Below, one piece after another: positions 33,525 through 47,322 of a stretch of 64,000 nucleotides of DNA. The DNA is taken from the NCBI RefSeq assembly GCF_003194085.1, contig NZ_CP023994.1:124001-188000 (forward strand), given 5' to 3'. The position numbers and the translations under genes were made by a program. The notes beneath the pieces were generated by a model. That model had not been told where the DNA came from. It searched no databases and saw only the letters and a list, made by a program, of their open reading frames with translations. Numbering within the stretch: position 1 is the first letter of the stretch; every line of letters begins with the position of its first letter. Source of the stretch: Aurantimicrobium photophilum (GTDB lineage: Bacteria; Actinomycetota; Actinomycetes; Actinomycetales; Microbacteriaceae).

Positions 33525-34103
33525 CTACATCAGAGGAATTTCGATTAGAGGTTGTGACTTTACTGTGGTGATGAAGGGGTCCTCTGCTTTTTTCCACAGC
33601 TCAGATGAGCACCGTTGAATGTTGACGTCCATCCTCAACGCAGCAGAGGCTTTCTCGGCGATTGAATCGGCAGCTTCATAGTCGAGGGCGCCAACGAGAA
33701 GCACGTCAATATCGGCTGGTGGTTTTCCTTGCCGCCCTGCGCGGCGTGCTGCCCAGGAACCAAAAATATATGCCTCTTCAATTCCGGGTATTCCCTCAAT
33801 AAGATCCGACAGGACAATCAGCGGTCCGTAGGAATGTTCAACCAGAGCAAGTAGTGGTTGGTAAAGGGGATGCGTGACAGTGGCGTGAACGAGTCTGGAT
33901 TTTCCTACTCTGCGTTCACTCGTTATTCCTAACAGCGCCAGTCGTTCAATTTCCTTATGCACCGTAGCCACATTGACCTCGGTCAGAGTGGAGATATCAG
34001 TGAGGCTGTATTCGGTTTCTGGGTGCAGCAGAATCAGGGTAAGAATTTCCGCTTGCGAGTCTGAACGAAAAAGCGGTGATAGCGCAGGTACTTTTGCTTT
34101 CAT
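33525..34103 (-). CDS. HTH-MNT nucleotidyltransferase (antitoxin-like)
   Basis: A 192-aa protein: N-terminal winged HTH of ArsR/MarR kind (about 15-75; LTDISTLTEVNVATVHKEIERL) and a minimal nucleotidyltransferase domain with GSW (115-117) and the DxD pair D131-I-D133. MNT proteins partnered with HEPN transfer AMP to the HEPN toxin. ATG at 34103 is chosen; the frame before it covers an AT-rich promoter (TATAAAAT, TATATT). The fused HTH suggests autoregulation. Precedes the HEPN gene in the same operon. Confidence 0.75.
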   Translation of the reverse strand: MKAKVPALSPLFRSDSQAEILTLILLHPETEYSLTDISTLTEVNVATVHKEIERLALLGITSERRVGKSRLVHATVTHPLYQPLLALVEHSYGPLIVLSDLIEGIPGIEEAYIFGSWAARRAGRQGKPPADIDVLLVGALDYEAADSIAEKASAALRMDVNIQRCSSELWKKAEDPFITTVKSQPLIEIPLM

Positions 34104-34229
34104 AAAAACTAAATATATCTTTATTTTATACAAAACAAAATAATGATGTGGATGTCTCTCCATTCATCTGGTGTCGCCCTTCCTGCCGCGCCCGGCGATA
34201 TGGTGATGACAATTCGAGGGAGTAAGAAC

Positions 34230-34565
34230 ATGAACAAGTCACTGTTCTGGATTTATGTGGTTTTGTCGATCGTCGGCCTTGTCACTGCCTGGATCTTCAA
34301 CGGTCTTGCTGTGATGAATAACCAGGACTACATGAACGCCTGGTTTGGCACTGCAGCGGACTGGGTGCTTTCGGCAGACTTCACCGTCGTGGCAATTGCC
34401 GTTGTGGTGTTCATGATCACTGAAGCTCGTCGACTCAAGATGAAGCGCGTTTGGCTCTACATCCTGCTTTCCGGTGTCACCGCAATGGCATTCACCTTCC
34501 CGCTGTTTATGGCCATGCGTGAACGTCAGCTGGCAAAGATTTCTTCAACACAGATTGCTGTCTAG
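34230..34565 (+). CDS. DUF2834 family small membrane protein
   Basis: A 111-aa protein with three hydrophobic helices (about 5-28, 45-70, 80-100) matching the DUF2834 family, function unknown. GAGGGAG lies 7-10 nt before ATG 34230; in-frame residues further upstream lack coding character. Ten bases downstream of its stop begins a Ser/Gly-repeat miniprotein with its own leaderless-type promoter. Confidence 0.75.
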   Translation: MNKSLFWIYVVLSIVGLVTAWIFNGLAVMNNQDYMNAWFGTAADWVLSADFTVVAIAVVVFMITEARRLKMKRVWLYILLSGVTAMAFTFPLFMAMRERQLAKISSTQIAV

Positions 34566-34574
34566 GCTGAAGTC

Positions 34575-34805
34575 ATGGCGAACAACAACTCCATCAAGAG
34601 CATTGGCTCCACTAACTCCGTGCTGAGTTTGTGGTCGACCAATTCGTTTATGTCGATTGGCTCGAGAGGTTCTGCCTTCTCAATTGGGTCGATCGGGTCC
34701 TTCGGCAGCATCTTGTCTGTGGGTTCGTTCCTCAGCGTGCTGAGCATCATGTCGAGCATCGCATTCCTGGGATTGATGGCTTCTCGGAACCGTCGAAAGA
34801 AGTAG
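34575..34805 (+). CDS. Ser/Gly-repeat miniprotein with hydrophobic C-terminus
   Basis: A 76-aa protein made of short repeats of the form S-[IVLF]-x-S-x (e.g. SIGSIGSFGSILSVGS), then a hydrophobic tail (about 50-70) and RNRRKK. Polar and hydrophobic residues alternate as in a small beta-solenoid or a membrane-active peptide. TAGGCT at 34563-34568 is 6 nt before ATG, supporting real expression. I know similar SIGS-repeat hypothetical proteins in actinobacteria but no function. Confidence 0.7.
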   Translation: MANNNSIKSIGSTNSVLSLWSTNSFMSIGSRGSAFSIGSIGSFGSILSVGSFLSVLSIMSSIAFLGLMASRNRRKK

Positions 34806-34875
34806 TTCTCTTCGTTTTTCCTCACCTTTCGGGGGAATAGCCCCTTTCTCAGGTTTTCTCCGGTAGAAATAGGTC

Positions 34876-35415
34876 ATGAGCGTGCGAACTCCTGATCCCA
34901 ACGGCGGCTGGCTAAGTGATGACGAACTCTCCTCCATCCGCCGCCGACTTCCCCTCCTTTATGTTGAGGCTGTTCCAGTCCGCGTTGACGGTCTCGGCGT
35001 TGTCACCGAGGTGGGACTGTTGTTGCGAGCAAACGCCACTGGTGAAATGACCCGCACGATCGTCTCTGGCCGCGTGATGTATGGCGAGACGCTCCGTGAG
35101 GCCCTCTTCCGTCACTTGGAGAAGGACCTGGGTCCGATGGCTTTCCCCCTCCTGCCGGCTAACCCCAATCCTTTCCATGTTGCCGAGTATTTCCCCCTGC
35201 CCGGCATCTCCCAGTTCACTGATGAGCGTCAGCATGCTGTGTCTTTGGCTTATGTGGTTCCTGTCACGGGAACGTGTGATCCTCGCCAAGATGCGCTCGA
35301 AATCACCTGGCTCACTCCTCGTGAAGCAGCCAGCGATGCCGTCTCTGCCGAGATGGAGGGTGGTCGCGGGGCACTTCTCCGGGCAGCCTTAGCCTCCGTG
35401 GGTGCGCTGAACTAG
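34876..35415 (+). CDS. NUDIX hydrolase-like protein (DUF4916)
   Basis: A 179-aa actinobacterial protein of the DUF4916/NUDIX-like family. The NUDIX-box region is GRVMYGETLREALFRHLEKDLG (about 65-86), which only partly fits the canonical REUxEExGU signature, so pyrophosphohydrolase activity is doubtful. TAGAAA, a weak -10 match, lies 6 nt before ATG. The substrate is unknown. It is separated by 119 bp from the coiled-coil gene pair. Confidence 0.72.
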   Translation: MSVRTPDPNGGWLSDDELSSIRRRLPLLYVEAVPVRVDGLGVVTEVGLLLRANATGEMTRTIVSGRVMYGETLREALFRHLEKDLGPMAFPLLPANPNPFHVAEYFPLPGISQFTDERQHAVSLAYVVPVTGTCDPRQDALEITWLTPREAASDAVSAEMEGGRGALLRAALASVGALN

Positions 35416-35534
35416 CACTAACTGTTAATAGGGGGATAAACCCCCTGTTTGAACTCCTGCCCTAAATTTTCGCCAATAACTGCCCATATACTTGTGAAGA
35501 CTGTTTATTCTGGCTTGTTTGGCGAAAGGACACC

Positions 35535-36680
35535 GTGGATAACGATCTTCCCGTTGTGCTTGCCAAGAGGGGTCTAGACCCCGCGCAAGTTGATATCGCG
35601 CTGGGTGATATTCACGCTGAAGCATCCCGACTTGAGGCCGAGCGCGCCCAAATCGATAAGCAAATTGACAAACTCACGCGTGAAATCGCTGAAGTTCGCA
35701 GCGCCCTTAAGCGGGCCAGTGCCAAGCCATCTTTTTCTGACTTGGGTGCTGCTTTCGAACAGACTCTTCGAGTTGCGGAAGAACAAGCCGGCAAACTGAT
35801 CTCCGATGCTCAGGTTTCTAGTAGTGAAACTCGACGAGCAGCTGAAGCAGAAGCCTCCGCAATTACCGAATCAGCAGAGAAGCAGGCAGCTACTCTGCTC
35901 AAGGATTCTCAGGAGCGCGTTACACGTCTGCTCGCAGAATCTGAGAAGAAGCTTGCGGCCACTCTCAAGGTTGCACAAACCGCATTAGCTCAGGCTGAAC
36001 CACAGTTCGCCGAAGCTCAAAAGATTGCTTCTTCTATTTCTCGAGAAGGCGAACAGCGCCGCCTGGCCCTGGAGACCGAACTTGCTCGAGAAGTCGAACA
36101 GTCACGCGCAGAAATCGCAACCCTTCGCCAGCTCCACGAACGCGACCACCGCCGCATCAGTGATGAGGTTGACGCAGCCCGAGCCAAGGCAGAACGCGAA
36201 AGCTCACGTTTGGCTTCAGAGAATGAAGCCTACATTCGCCATTTGCTTGAAAGCTCACAGGTTCAGTTCGATGAGGCAAGCGAGCGTGCTCGCGAGATGG
36301 TTGTTGAAGCTCAAACCAACTTTGGTTTGGCGCGCCAGGAAGCCATTGCGATGTTGCGTGAAGCTCGTGAAACTGCTGCACGTATTGTTCGACGTGCACG
36401 CGTTCGCGCTGAAACTCTTACGCAGCGTTTGGAAGAGCGCAACGCGATCTTGCTGGCAAACGGTGAGCAACTCGTAGAGGATCTCTCGGCTGAGACGGAT
36501 GCCGTTCAGGCATTCAACTCTGAACTTCGAGTGATTTCGATGAGCGAGCCTGCAGACAGTACCTCCGATGATTCATTCGACTTCGATGCCCTCGCAGACG
36601 AAGACCTTGTTGAGGAATTAACTCCAGAGTCGTTGAACATGAACGATGATTCCGTGTCCCCTGAGAAGTCGGAAGGCTAG
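35535..36680 (+). CDS. DivIVA-like coiled-coil protein (first of tandem pair)
   Basis: A 381-aa protein, almost entirely coiled coil (about 25-330), starting at GTG with GAAAGGA upstream, and ending in an acidic tail (about 345-381). It contains the segment KPSFSDLGAAFEQTLRVAEE (about 65-84), which recurs almost unchanged in the next gene. It resembles the DivIVA/FilP-like cytoskeletal proteins that organise polar growth in actinobacteria, but lacks a clear DivIVA N-domain. Nine bp separate it from its paralog. Confidence 0.75.
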   Translation: MDNDLPVVLAKRGLDPAQVDIALGDIHAEASRLEAERAQIDKQIDKLTREIAEVRSALKRASAKPSFSDLGAAFEQTLRVAEEQAGKLISDAQVSSSETRRAAEAEASAITESAEKQAATLLKDSQERVTRLLAESEKKLAATLKVAQTALAQAEPQFAEAQKIASSISREGEQRRLALETELAREVEQSRAEIATLRQLHERDHRRISDEVDAARAKAERESSRLASENEAYIRHLLESSQVQFDEASERAREMVVEAQTNFGLARQEAIAMLREARETAARIVRRARVRAETLTQRLEERNAILLANGEQLVEDLSAETDAVQAFNSELRVISMSEPADSTSDDSFDFDALADEDLVEELTPESLNMNDDSVSPEKSEG

Positions 36681-36689
36681 GGATAAGAC

Positions 36690-37748
36690 ATGGACATCAC
36701 TCGCAACTTCCGCACAGTTCGCAAGAACGGCTATGACCCCAACGAGGTCAAGCGTGTATTCCGTGACGCCGAATCACGTCTTGAGGAGCTCGCTCAGACC
36801 ACTCGTTCTGGTCTTGCCACTGTGGACAAGCTTGAACGTGAACTTGCAGACATGCGTGACGCACTGCGTCGCTCTAATGCCAAGCCCACCTTTGCTGACC
36901 TCGGTGCTGCCTTCGAACAAACTCTTCGTGTTGCTGAAGAACAGGCTGACAAGCTTGTTGCTGATGCGGAAGCAGATGCCAAGGTTGTTCGTGATTCCGC
37001 TCGCGCAACGGCAGAAGCAGTTACTCGTCAAGCTCGCACCGAAGCAGCTGCACTGCTCGTTGAAGCTGAATCCAAGATCGAAGACAAGCGTCTCGAAGTT
37101 GAACGTCAGGTTTCAGAACTTAACCTGCGTGCAGAGTCACTGACCCTTCAGGGACAAACCCTCAAGGAAACAGCACAACGCCGCGAAGCAGCACTCGTGG
37201 CTGAAGCAGAACGTGATGCCGCTGAAGTTCGCTCACGTCTCCACCAGGAAATCGAAGACGTTAAGACTGAACTCGAAACCCTGCGCCAGATTGCTGAGCG
37301 TGAACAGCTTCGTATTGAACGTGAGATCAAACTCGCTTTGGAAGAAGCAGAGCGTGAGCGTCTCACTCGCCACGAAGAAGCCGTCGCTTTTGTACAGTCG
37401 CAAACCGATGAAGCATCAGCGTTGCGCAAGGCAGCTTCTGATGAAGTCGACAGCTTGAGCGAACAGGCAGAAGATTTCAAGCTCAAAACTCGTGAAGATG
37501 CTGACGCTCTCCTTGATGCTGCTCGTGAGTCTGCAACGAACTTGATTAGCCGTGCTCGTTCACGTGCTGAGACTCTGGCCATTCTCTTCGATGAGCACGC
37601 TTCAGAAATGATGGAGAAGGCAGAGCGTCGCCGCGATGCTCTCGAGCGTCAGCGCGAAGCGATGCGCGAATTCTCTCTCGAGCTCAAGGCTCTTGCTTCG
37701 GCCGACGCGATGGTGTCGATCGACGAGTCTGAGACTTCGCTCGACTAA
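36690..37748 (+). CDS. DivIVA-like coiled-coil protein (second of tandem pair)
   Basis: A 352-aa coiled-coil protein. The N-terminus FRTVRKNGYDPNEVKRVF resembles the DivIVA membrane-contact region (FRTxRRGYDxxEVDxFL pattern), followed by continuous heptads to about residue 325. It shares KPTFADLGAAFEQTLRVAEE (about 66-85) and the SRARSRAETL segment with its upstream paralog. A tandem duplication is clear. Likely role: polar or septal scaffold; inference from family. Confidence 0.8.
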   Translation: MDITRNFRTVRKNGYDPNEVKRVFRDAESRLEELAQTTRSGLATVDKLERELADMRDALRRSNAKPTFADLGAAFEQTLRVAEEQADKLVADAEADAKVVRDSARATAEAVTRQARTEAAALLVEAESKIEDKRLEVERQVSELNLRAESLTLQGQTLKETAQRREAALVAEAERDAAEVRSRLHQEIEDVKTELETLRQIAEREQLRIEREIKLALEEAERERLTRHEEAVAFVQSQTDEASALRKAASDEVDSLSEQAEDFKLKTREDADALLDAARESATNLISRARSRAETLAILFDEHASEMMEKAERRRDALERQREAMREFSLELKALASADAMVSIDESETSLD

Positions 37749-37754
37749 GAAGTT

Positions 37755-38225
37755 CTATTTCCAGGTTGGAGCGAGCTTCTTCAGCTTTGCTCCGCGGATC
37801 TGCCAGAACGTCCACATCCCGATGAAGATGAATGGGGTGAGCAGTCCTGCCTTCACCACCAGGCGGTCGCGATAAAGCGTTTGGTGGTTGCCAGTTTCGG
37901 AGACTGCCATGCGGTGATCCCAGGACTTCACCACGGAGAGTGGTCCAGAAAGTGGCTTCCCTGAGTCCACCATCATCCGAACGCCACCGGGGCGTTGGGT
38001 GAAAGAGATATCGATGGTCTGGCGCCCCAACGGGATGATGCCGAGCAGTCGCATGGACACTTCGTGGGGGCCATCACCGAGCCAGGCCTCGGGGAATCCG
38101 TCCTTTTCTTTGGAACTGATCTTCATCAGAGGAGAAGAGACGGCTTTGAATACGGCAGGGTTCGCAATGGCACGCCAGGCAGCGTCAGGCTCGCAATCGA
38201 GCGTGAGGCGAAGAAAGACGTTCAC
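37755..38225 (-). CDS. SRPBCC-like protein of unknown function
   Basis: A 156-aa protein starting at GTG (AAGGGA upstream) with a pattern compatible with the START/SRPBCC fold: N-terminal strand and DAAWRAIANPAVF helix, beta-rich centre, and a C-terminal hydrophobic helix (about 125-145; LLTPFIFIGMWTFW) that could anchor it to the membrane. No specific ligand can be named. It is convergent with the coiled-coil pair. Confidence 0.6.
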   Translation of the reverse strand: MNVFLRLTLDCEPDAAWRAIANPAVFKAVSSPLMKISSKEKDGFPEAWLGDGPHEVSMRLLGIIPLGRQTIDISFTQRPGGVRMMVDSGKPLSGPLSVVKSWDHRMAVSETGNHQTLYRDRLVVKAGLLTPFIFIGMWTFWQIRGAKLKKLAPTWK

Positions 38226-38271
38226 GAGGTTCCCTTGGGTGTGACAGGGGGAATTCCCCCTTCTTCACACG

Positions 38272-38730
38272 CTAGCCGATTTCTCGGTGTTCCCAGGTGA
38301 TTAAATTCGCGCGATTAAATCCGCGACCACATTCTCCGCAGCTGAGAACTTTTTTGGGCTGACGGAATCGATAGTGGTGGTGTCCCCTGGGACAGGTGCC
38401 GAGCCACGGAGCAAGTTCGTTAGCAGCACTGCCGTCATGGGTGCGCTTGCCGTCATAGCCCAGGTCGTAGGCAATCTTTTTCCAGGTGGGGCCGTGCCCG
38501 GCACGGGGGCCGGCGATAGCGTGAGCGACTTCGTGCAACAAGATCTGATGCACTTCGTCGTCCTCATACTTTGCAGCCAGATGCCGGGAGACAGAGATGC
38601 GTTTGTCGGTGAAATTACACAAACCTGCACGCGTGCGGGCATGGTCAAAGCCAAAGCTCCAGATGGCTGGATCCAAGTGCAAGCGGATGAGGGCATCCGC
38701 CCACGTGGTCACACGTTCTAAATCCGCCAC
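38272..38730 (-). CDS. SprT-like zinc metalloprotease-domain protein
   Basis: A 152-aa SprT-like protein with the zinc-binding H66-E-V-A-H70 motif and a C-terminal zinc ribbon (CPRGHHHYRF ... SCGECG). Eukaryotic SPRTN proteins of this fold degrade DNA-protein crosslinks; bacterial SprT function is little studied. The GTG start lies 3 bp after the stop of the upstream spermidine-synthase-like gene, so the two are co-transcribed. Confidence 0.85.
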   Translation of the reverse strand: MADLERVTTWADALIRLHLDPAIWSFGFDHARTRAGLCNFTDKRISVSRHLAAKYEDDEVHQILLHEVAHAIAGPRAGHGPTWKKIAYDLGYDGKRTHDGSAANELAPWLGTCPRGHHHYRFRQPKKVLSCGECGRGFNRANLITWEHREIG

Positions 38731-38733
38731 GAC

Positions 38734-39594
38734 TTACTTCTTGGAAATCTGGAACAGCGTCTTGTTGGGTGTGGGACTCGGAATTGCGGTGGAGTCAAGA
38801 ACAATCGGTGCGTTGGCAATGAACTGTTTCATCTCCGCACCTTCCACCGCCTTGGCAGGGTGAGGGCCACCGGCCAGAAGTCTTGGCAACCAGTGTCCGA
38901 TCGAGTCGTCACTGCTTCCCACCAAGACAACGTTGCCAAAGCGGCGCCCCTTGAGCACTTGCGTCTCAGCCAGGGCAATGACGTTGGGAAGAACGGCCTG
39001 CAGGGTTGCTGCCTGACCACGAGCAAAGGCAAGACCTGGACCATCTGCCACATTCACAATGAGCACGCCCTGCGGAGAAAGCAGCTTGGCGGCCTCGGTG
39101 TAGAACTCAACCGAGGTGACGTGGGCAGGAGTGCGGGCACCACTAAAGACATCCACGATCACCACGTTGACGTTGCCGTGAAGTCCGGTGGGCAATTTGC
39201 CCATGACTTCACGGGCGTCGCCGTAACGGATACGGATGTTGGCATTGCGTTGCAGGGGGAGGTGCTCTCTCACAAAGTCGATGAGGTCTTGCTCGAGTTC
39301 AATCACTTGCTGCCGGGAGCCTGGACGAGTTGCCTCGATATAGCGGGGGAGTGTGAGTGCTCCGCCGCCTAAGTGGACAGCAGTGATGGGCTGGCCAGGT
39401 TCGCCAACCTGGTCCAGCACATGGCCTATGCGGCGGATGTATTCAAAGAACAATTCACCAGGGTCATCGGCAAAGACGTGAGACTGCGGAGTCCCATCCA
39501 CTTCAAGGATGAATGCGCCATCTTGAAAGGGGTCAGGTTCGATGGTGGCACGTAGGCCAGAAGATTTGAGCGTGATGGCTGGTTTTTCCGCCAT
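38734..39594 (-). CDS. Spermidine synthase-like methyltransferase-fold protein
   Basis: A 286-aa protein with a Rossmann methyltransferase-like fold related to spermidine synthases: ITAVHLGGGALTLPRYI (SAM-like binding loop), QQVIELEQDLIDF, RYGDAREV and DVFSGARTPAHV. The catalytic region is shorter than in SpeE and the usual polyamine-site Asp pair is not evident, so polyamine synthesis is uncertain. GAGG precedes the ATG. Divergent from rpoB. Confidence 0.75.
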   Translation of the reverse strand: MAEKPAITLKSSGLRATIEPDPFQDGAFILEVDGTPQSHVFADDPGELFFEYIRRIGHVLDQVGEPGQPITAVHLGGGALTLPRYIEATRPGSRQQVIELEQDLIDFVREHLPLQRNANIRIRYGDAREVMGKLPTGLHGNVNVVIVDVFSGARTPAHVTSVEFYTEAAKLLSPQGVLIVNVADGPGLAFARGQAATLQAVLPNVIALAETQVLKGRRFGNVVLVGSSDDSIGHWLPRLLAGGPHPAKAVEGAEMKQFIANAPIVLDSTAIPSPTPNKTLFQISKK

Positions 39595-39826
39595 AGCCTC
39601 ACACCACCTACAAATATCAACTAGACACAGACCCGCACGTCGTTATAGAGTTGTTATTTGCGCTCGAAGTTTTGTCATGCCCTCATATTGCGGTCGGGGT
39701 GACAGTTTCTAAGACTCACAGATAACTCTGCGGGTTGCCCCACTTTAGCGGGATTTTCGAGTTCGCAAAACATCCCACACCTACCAAAACCATGATGGTC
39801 CGACGGGACCCACGGAGGTTATTTCC

Positions 39827-42800
39827 TTGGCTGCTGCGCGCAACGCAAAAGACACCAAGTCCATTAAGAACGGCCGTACCGCATCGCGCCTGTCGTTCGC
39901 GAAGATCACAGACACGCTGACTGTCCCCGATCTGCTGGCACTTCAAACCGAGAGCTTTGACTGGCTCGTCGGTAACGAGCACTGGCAGAAGCGCGTGGAA
40001 GAGGCGAAGAAGGAAGGCCGTCAGGACCTCCCTTCGCGTACTGGTCTAGAAGAGATCTTTGAGGAGATCTCTCCCATCGAGAACCTCGATGAGACCATGC
40101 AGCTGTCCTTCACGAACCCTTACCTCGAGCCAGAGAAGTACTCGATCTTCGAGTGCAAGGAGCGTGGCAAGACCTACGCTGCCCCTCTCTACGTCGAGGC
40201 AGAGTTCATGAACCACGTCACGGGTGAAATCAAGACCCAGACCGTGTTCATGGGTGACTTCCCTCTCATGACCGAAAAGGGAACCTTCATCATCAACGGC
40301 ACCGAGCGTGTTGTTGTGTCCCAGCTGGTTCGCTCACCCGGTGTGTACTTCGAGCGTGCACAGGAAAAGACCTCTGACAAGGACGTCTACTCCGCACGCA
40401 TCATCCCAAGCCGTGGTGCATGGCTCGAGTTCGAAATCGACAAGCGTGACGCTGTTGGTGTTCGTATCGACCGTAAGCGCAAGCAGTCCGTCACCATCTT
40501 CCTCAAGGCGCTGGGTATGACCAGCGAAGAGATCGCAACCGAGTTCGCTGGTTACGACTCCATCCTGCAGACCCTGGAAAAGGACACCATCCTCACCAAG
40601 GAAGACGCACTGCGCGACATCTACCGCAAGCTCCGTCCAGGAGAGCAGGTTGCGGCTGAAGCTGCACGTGCACTTCTCGACAACTTCTTCTTCAGCCACA
40701 AGCGTTACGACCTGGCGAAGGTTGGTCGTTACAAGATCAACCGCAAGCTCGGTCTTGAAGCTCCGCTGACTGACTCCGTACTTTCTGTTGCAGACATCAT
40801 CGCAACCATTAAGTACTTGGTCGCACTGCACAACGACGAGAAGACCTTCTCTGGTCTTCGTGACGGCAAGAAGGTTGACATCCGTCTCGACGTAGACGAC
40901 ATCGACCACTTCGGTAACCGTCGTATCCGTGCCGTTGGTGAACTCATCCAGAACCAGGTTCGTACCGGTCTGTCCCGTATGGAGCGCGTCGTTCGCGAGC
41001 GCATGACCACTCAGGACATTGAGGCAATTACCCCTCAGACCCTGATCAACGTACGTCCCGTTGTGGCAGCAATCAAGGAGTTCTTCGGTACTTCTCAGCT
41101 GTCACAGTTCATGGACCAGAACAACCCTCTCGCCGGTCTGACCCACAAGCGTCGTCTTTCGGCGCTGGGCCCCGGTGGTCTCTCGCGTGAGCGTGCAGGT
41201 GTTGAGGTTCGTGACGTTCACTCGTCCCACTACGGACGTATGTGCCCCATTGAAACTCCTGAAGGTCCCAACATTGGTCTGATTGGTTCGCTCGCCTCGT
41301 TCGCGCGTATCAATGCCTTTGGTTTCATTGAGACCCCTTACCGCCGCGTCGTCAAGGGCAAGGTAACCGAGAACATCGATTACCTCACCGCTTCGGAAGA
41401 AGATGACTTCGTTGTTGCACAGGCCAACGCACCTCTTACCAAGGACAGCCACTTCGCTGAAGAGCGCGTGCTCGTCCGTCGTAAGGGTGGCGAGGTTGAA
41501 CTCGTTCCTGCCGCTGAGGTGGACTACATGGACGTTTCGCCCCGCCAGATGGTTTCTGTTGGTACGTCGCTGATTCCATTCCTCGAGCACGACGATGCTA
41601 ACCGCGCACTCATGGGTGCCAACATGCAGCGTCAGGCTGTGCCACTGCTGCGCAGCGAAAGCCCACTGGTTGGTACCGGTATGGAAAACTTCGCCGCTAT
41701 CGATGCTGGTGACGTTATCCTCACCAACAAGGCCGGTGTCGTTTCTGAGGTGTCGGCTGATGTCGTCACCGTTCAGCTCGATGAGGGTGGAACCGAGGAT
41801 TACTTCCTCCGTAAGTTCGACCGCTCGAACCAGGGCACCAGCTACAACCACCGCGTCATCGTGACCGCTGGTGAGCGTGTAGAGGTTGGTCAGGTCATCG
41901 CTGATGGTCCTGCCACCGAGAACGGTGAACTGGCTCTGGGTAAGAACCTGCTCGTGGCATTCATGCCCTGGGAAGGTCACAACTTCGAGGACGCGATCAT
42001 CCTGTCGCAGCGTCTCGTGCAGGACGACGTCCTTTCATCGATTCACATCGAGGAATATGACGTTGATGCACGTGACACCAAGCTGGGTAAGGAAGAGATC
42101 ACTCGCGACCTCCCCAACGTGTCCCCTGAACTCATCGCTAACCTCGATGAGCGCGGCATCATCCGTATCGGTGCAGAGGTTCGCCCCGGCGACATCCTCG
42201 TCGGTAAGGTCACTCCTAAGGGTGAGACCGAGCTTTCCGCCGAAGAGCGACTGCTGCGCGCCATCTTCAACGAGAAGAGCCGCGAAGTTCGCGACACCTC
42301 GCTGAAGGTTCCTCACGGTGAGTCCGGAACCATCATTGGTGTGAAGGTCTTCGACGCAGTGAACGACGAAGACGAGCTCGGCTCGGGCGTCAACCAGCGC
42401 GTTGTTGTCTACATCGCCCAGAAGCGCAAGATCACCGAAGGTGACAAGCTCGCTGGTCGTCACGGAAACAAGGGTGTTATCGCCAAGATTCTCCCTGTTG
42501 AAGACATGCCATTCCTCGAAGACGGTACCCCCGTTGACGTGGTTCTCAACCCGCTCGGTATCCCCGGTCGCATGAACTTCGGTCAGGTCCTCGAGACCCA
42601 CCTGGGTTGGATTGCGAAGCAGGGTTGGAAGGTAGATGGTTCACCTGAGTGGGCTGCCAACCTTCCTGCAGAAGCATTCGAGGCTGCCCCTGGCACCAAG
42701 GTTGCTACCCCTGTATTCGACGGTGCTCTCGAGGAAGAAATCGCGGGTCTGCTTGACTCCACGACTCCTACTCGTGACGGCGACCGCCTCATCGGTTCTT

Positions 42801-43321
42801 CCGGTAAGGCACGTCTGTTCGACGGTCGTTCCGGCGAGCCATTCCCCGAGCCCATCTCGGTTGGTTACATGTACATCCTGAAGCTGCACCACCTTGTCGA
42901 TGACAAGATTCACGCACGTTCAACGGGTCCTTACTCGATGATCACGCAGCAGCCTCTTGGTGGTAAGGCACAGTTCGGTGGACAGCGATTCGGTGAGATG
43001 GAGGTGTGGGCACTGGAAGCTTATGGTGCCGCTTACGCACTCCAGGAACTCCTCACCATCAAGTCCGACGACATCGTGGGCCGTGTCAAGGTTTACGAAG
43101 CCATCGTCAAGGGCGAGAACATCCAGGAGCCCGGTATCCCCGAGTCGTTCCGCGTTCTCATGAAGGAAATGCAGTCCCTCGGTCTCAACGTTGAGGTTCT
43201 CAACGAAGCTGGCGATGTCGTCAGCCTCCGCGACTCCGACGATGAGGCATACCGCGCCGCTGAAGAGCTCGGTATCAACATCTCCACTCGTTTCGAGTCT
43301 TCGTCAATCGACGAGATCTAA
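39827..43321 (+). CDS. rpoB: DNA-directed RNA polymerase subunit beta
   Basis: A 1164-aa beta subunit, essential part of RNA polymerase. It starts with TTG after GGAGG (8-nt spacing). The rifampicin-binding cluster [14 protein letters not shown] (about 422-435) and [13 protein letters not shown] are of wild-type, sensitive form. The terminal [23 protein letters not shown] region is complete. Followed 39 bp later by rpoC. The 230 bp upstream show no clear consensus promoter that I can identify. Confidence 0.99.
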   Translation: MAAARNAKDTKSIKNGRTASRLSFAKITDTLTVPDLLALQTESFDWLVGNEHWQKRVEEAKKEGRQDLPSRTGLEEIFEEISPIENLDETMQLSFTNPYLEPEKYSIFECKERGKTYAAPLYVEAEFMNHVTGEIKTQTVFMGDFPLMTEKGTFIINGTERVVVSQLVRSPGVYFERAQEKTSDKDVYSARIIPSRGAWLEFEIDKRDAVGVRIDRKRKQSVTIFLKALGMTSEEIATEFAGYDSILQTLEKDTILTKEDALRDIYRKLRPGEQVAAEAARALLDNFFFSHKRYDLAKVGRYKINRKLGLEAPLTDSVLSVADIIATIKYLVALHNDEKTFSGLRDGKKVDIRLDVDDIDHFGNRRIRAVGELIQNQVRTGLSRMERVVRERMTTQDIEAITPQTLINVRPVVAAIKEFFGTSQLSQFMDQNNPLAGLTHKRRLSALGPGGLSRERAGVEVRDVHSSHYGRMCPIETPEGPNIGLIGSLASFARINAFGFIETPYRRVVKGKVTENIDYLTASEEDDFVVAQANAPLTKDSHFAEERVLVRRKGGEVELVPAAEVDYMDVSPRQMVSVGTSLIPFLEHDDANRALMGANMQRQAVPLLRSESPLVGTGMENFAAIDAGDVILTNKAGVVSEVSADVVTVQLDEGGTEDYFLRKFDRSNQGTSYNHRVIVTAGERVEVGQVIADGPATENGELALGKNLLVAFMPWEGHNFEDAIILSQRLVQDDVLSSIHIEEYDVDARDTKLGKEEITRDLPNVSPELIANLDERGIIRIGAEVRPGDILVGKVTPKGETELSAEERLLRAIFNEKSREVRDTSLKVPHGESGTIIGVKVFDAVNDEDELGSGVNQRVVVYIAQKRKITEGDKLAGRHGNKGVIAKILPVEDMPFLEDGTPVDVVLNPLGIPGRMNFGQVLETHLGWIAKQGWKVDGSPEWAANLPAEAFEAAPGTKVATPVFDGALEEEIAGLLDSTTPTRDGDRLIGSSGKARLFDGRSGEPFPEPISVGYMYILKLHHLVDDKIHARSTGPYSMITQQPLGGKAQFGGQRFGEMEVWALEAYGAAYALQELLTIKSDDIVGRVKVYEAIVKGENIQEPGIPESFRVLMKEMQSLGLNVEVLNEAGDVVSLRDSDDEAYRAAEELGINISTRFESSSIDEI

Positions 43322-43360
43322 ACCGAGTCAGACACTTAAGAATCTAAGGAAAGAGTTAAA

Positions 43361-47236
<3,876 letters not shown>

Positions 47237-47271
47237 TTAGAAACTCACTCCTTTTCGGAGTTTGTGACTCG

Positions 47272-47301
47272 CGAAAGCCCCGCCACTCGGCGGGGCTTTC
47301 G
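47272..47301 (+). terminator. Terminator after rpoC
   Basis: A 13-bp GC-rich perfect stem (47272-47284 with 47289-47301; CGAAAGCCCCGCC against GGCGGGGCTTTCG), loop ACTC, followed by TCGTTAT, 35 bp past rpoC. Confidence 0.92.
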
Positions 47302-47322
47302 TCGTTATACGCTGGGCGCATC

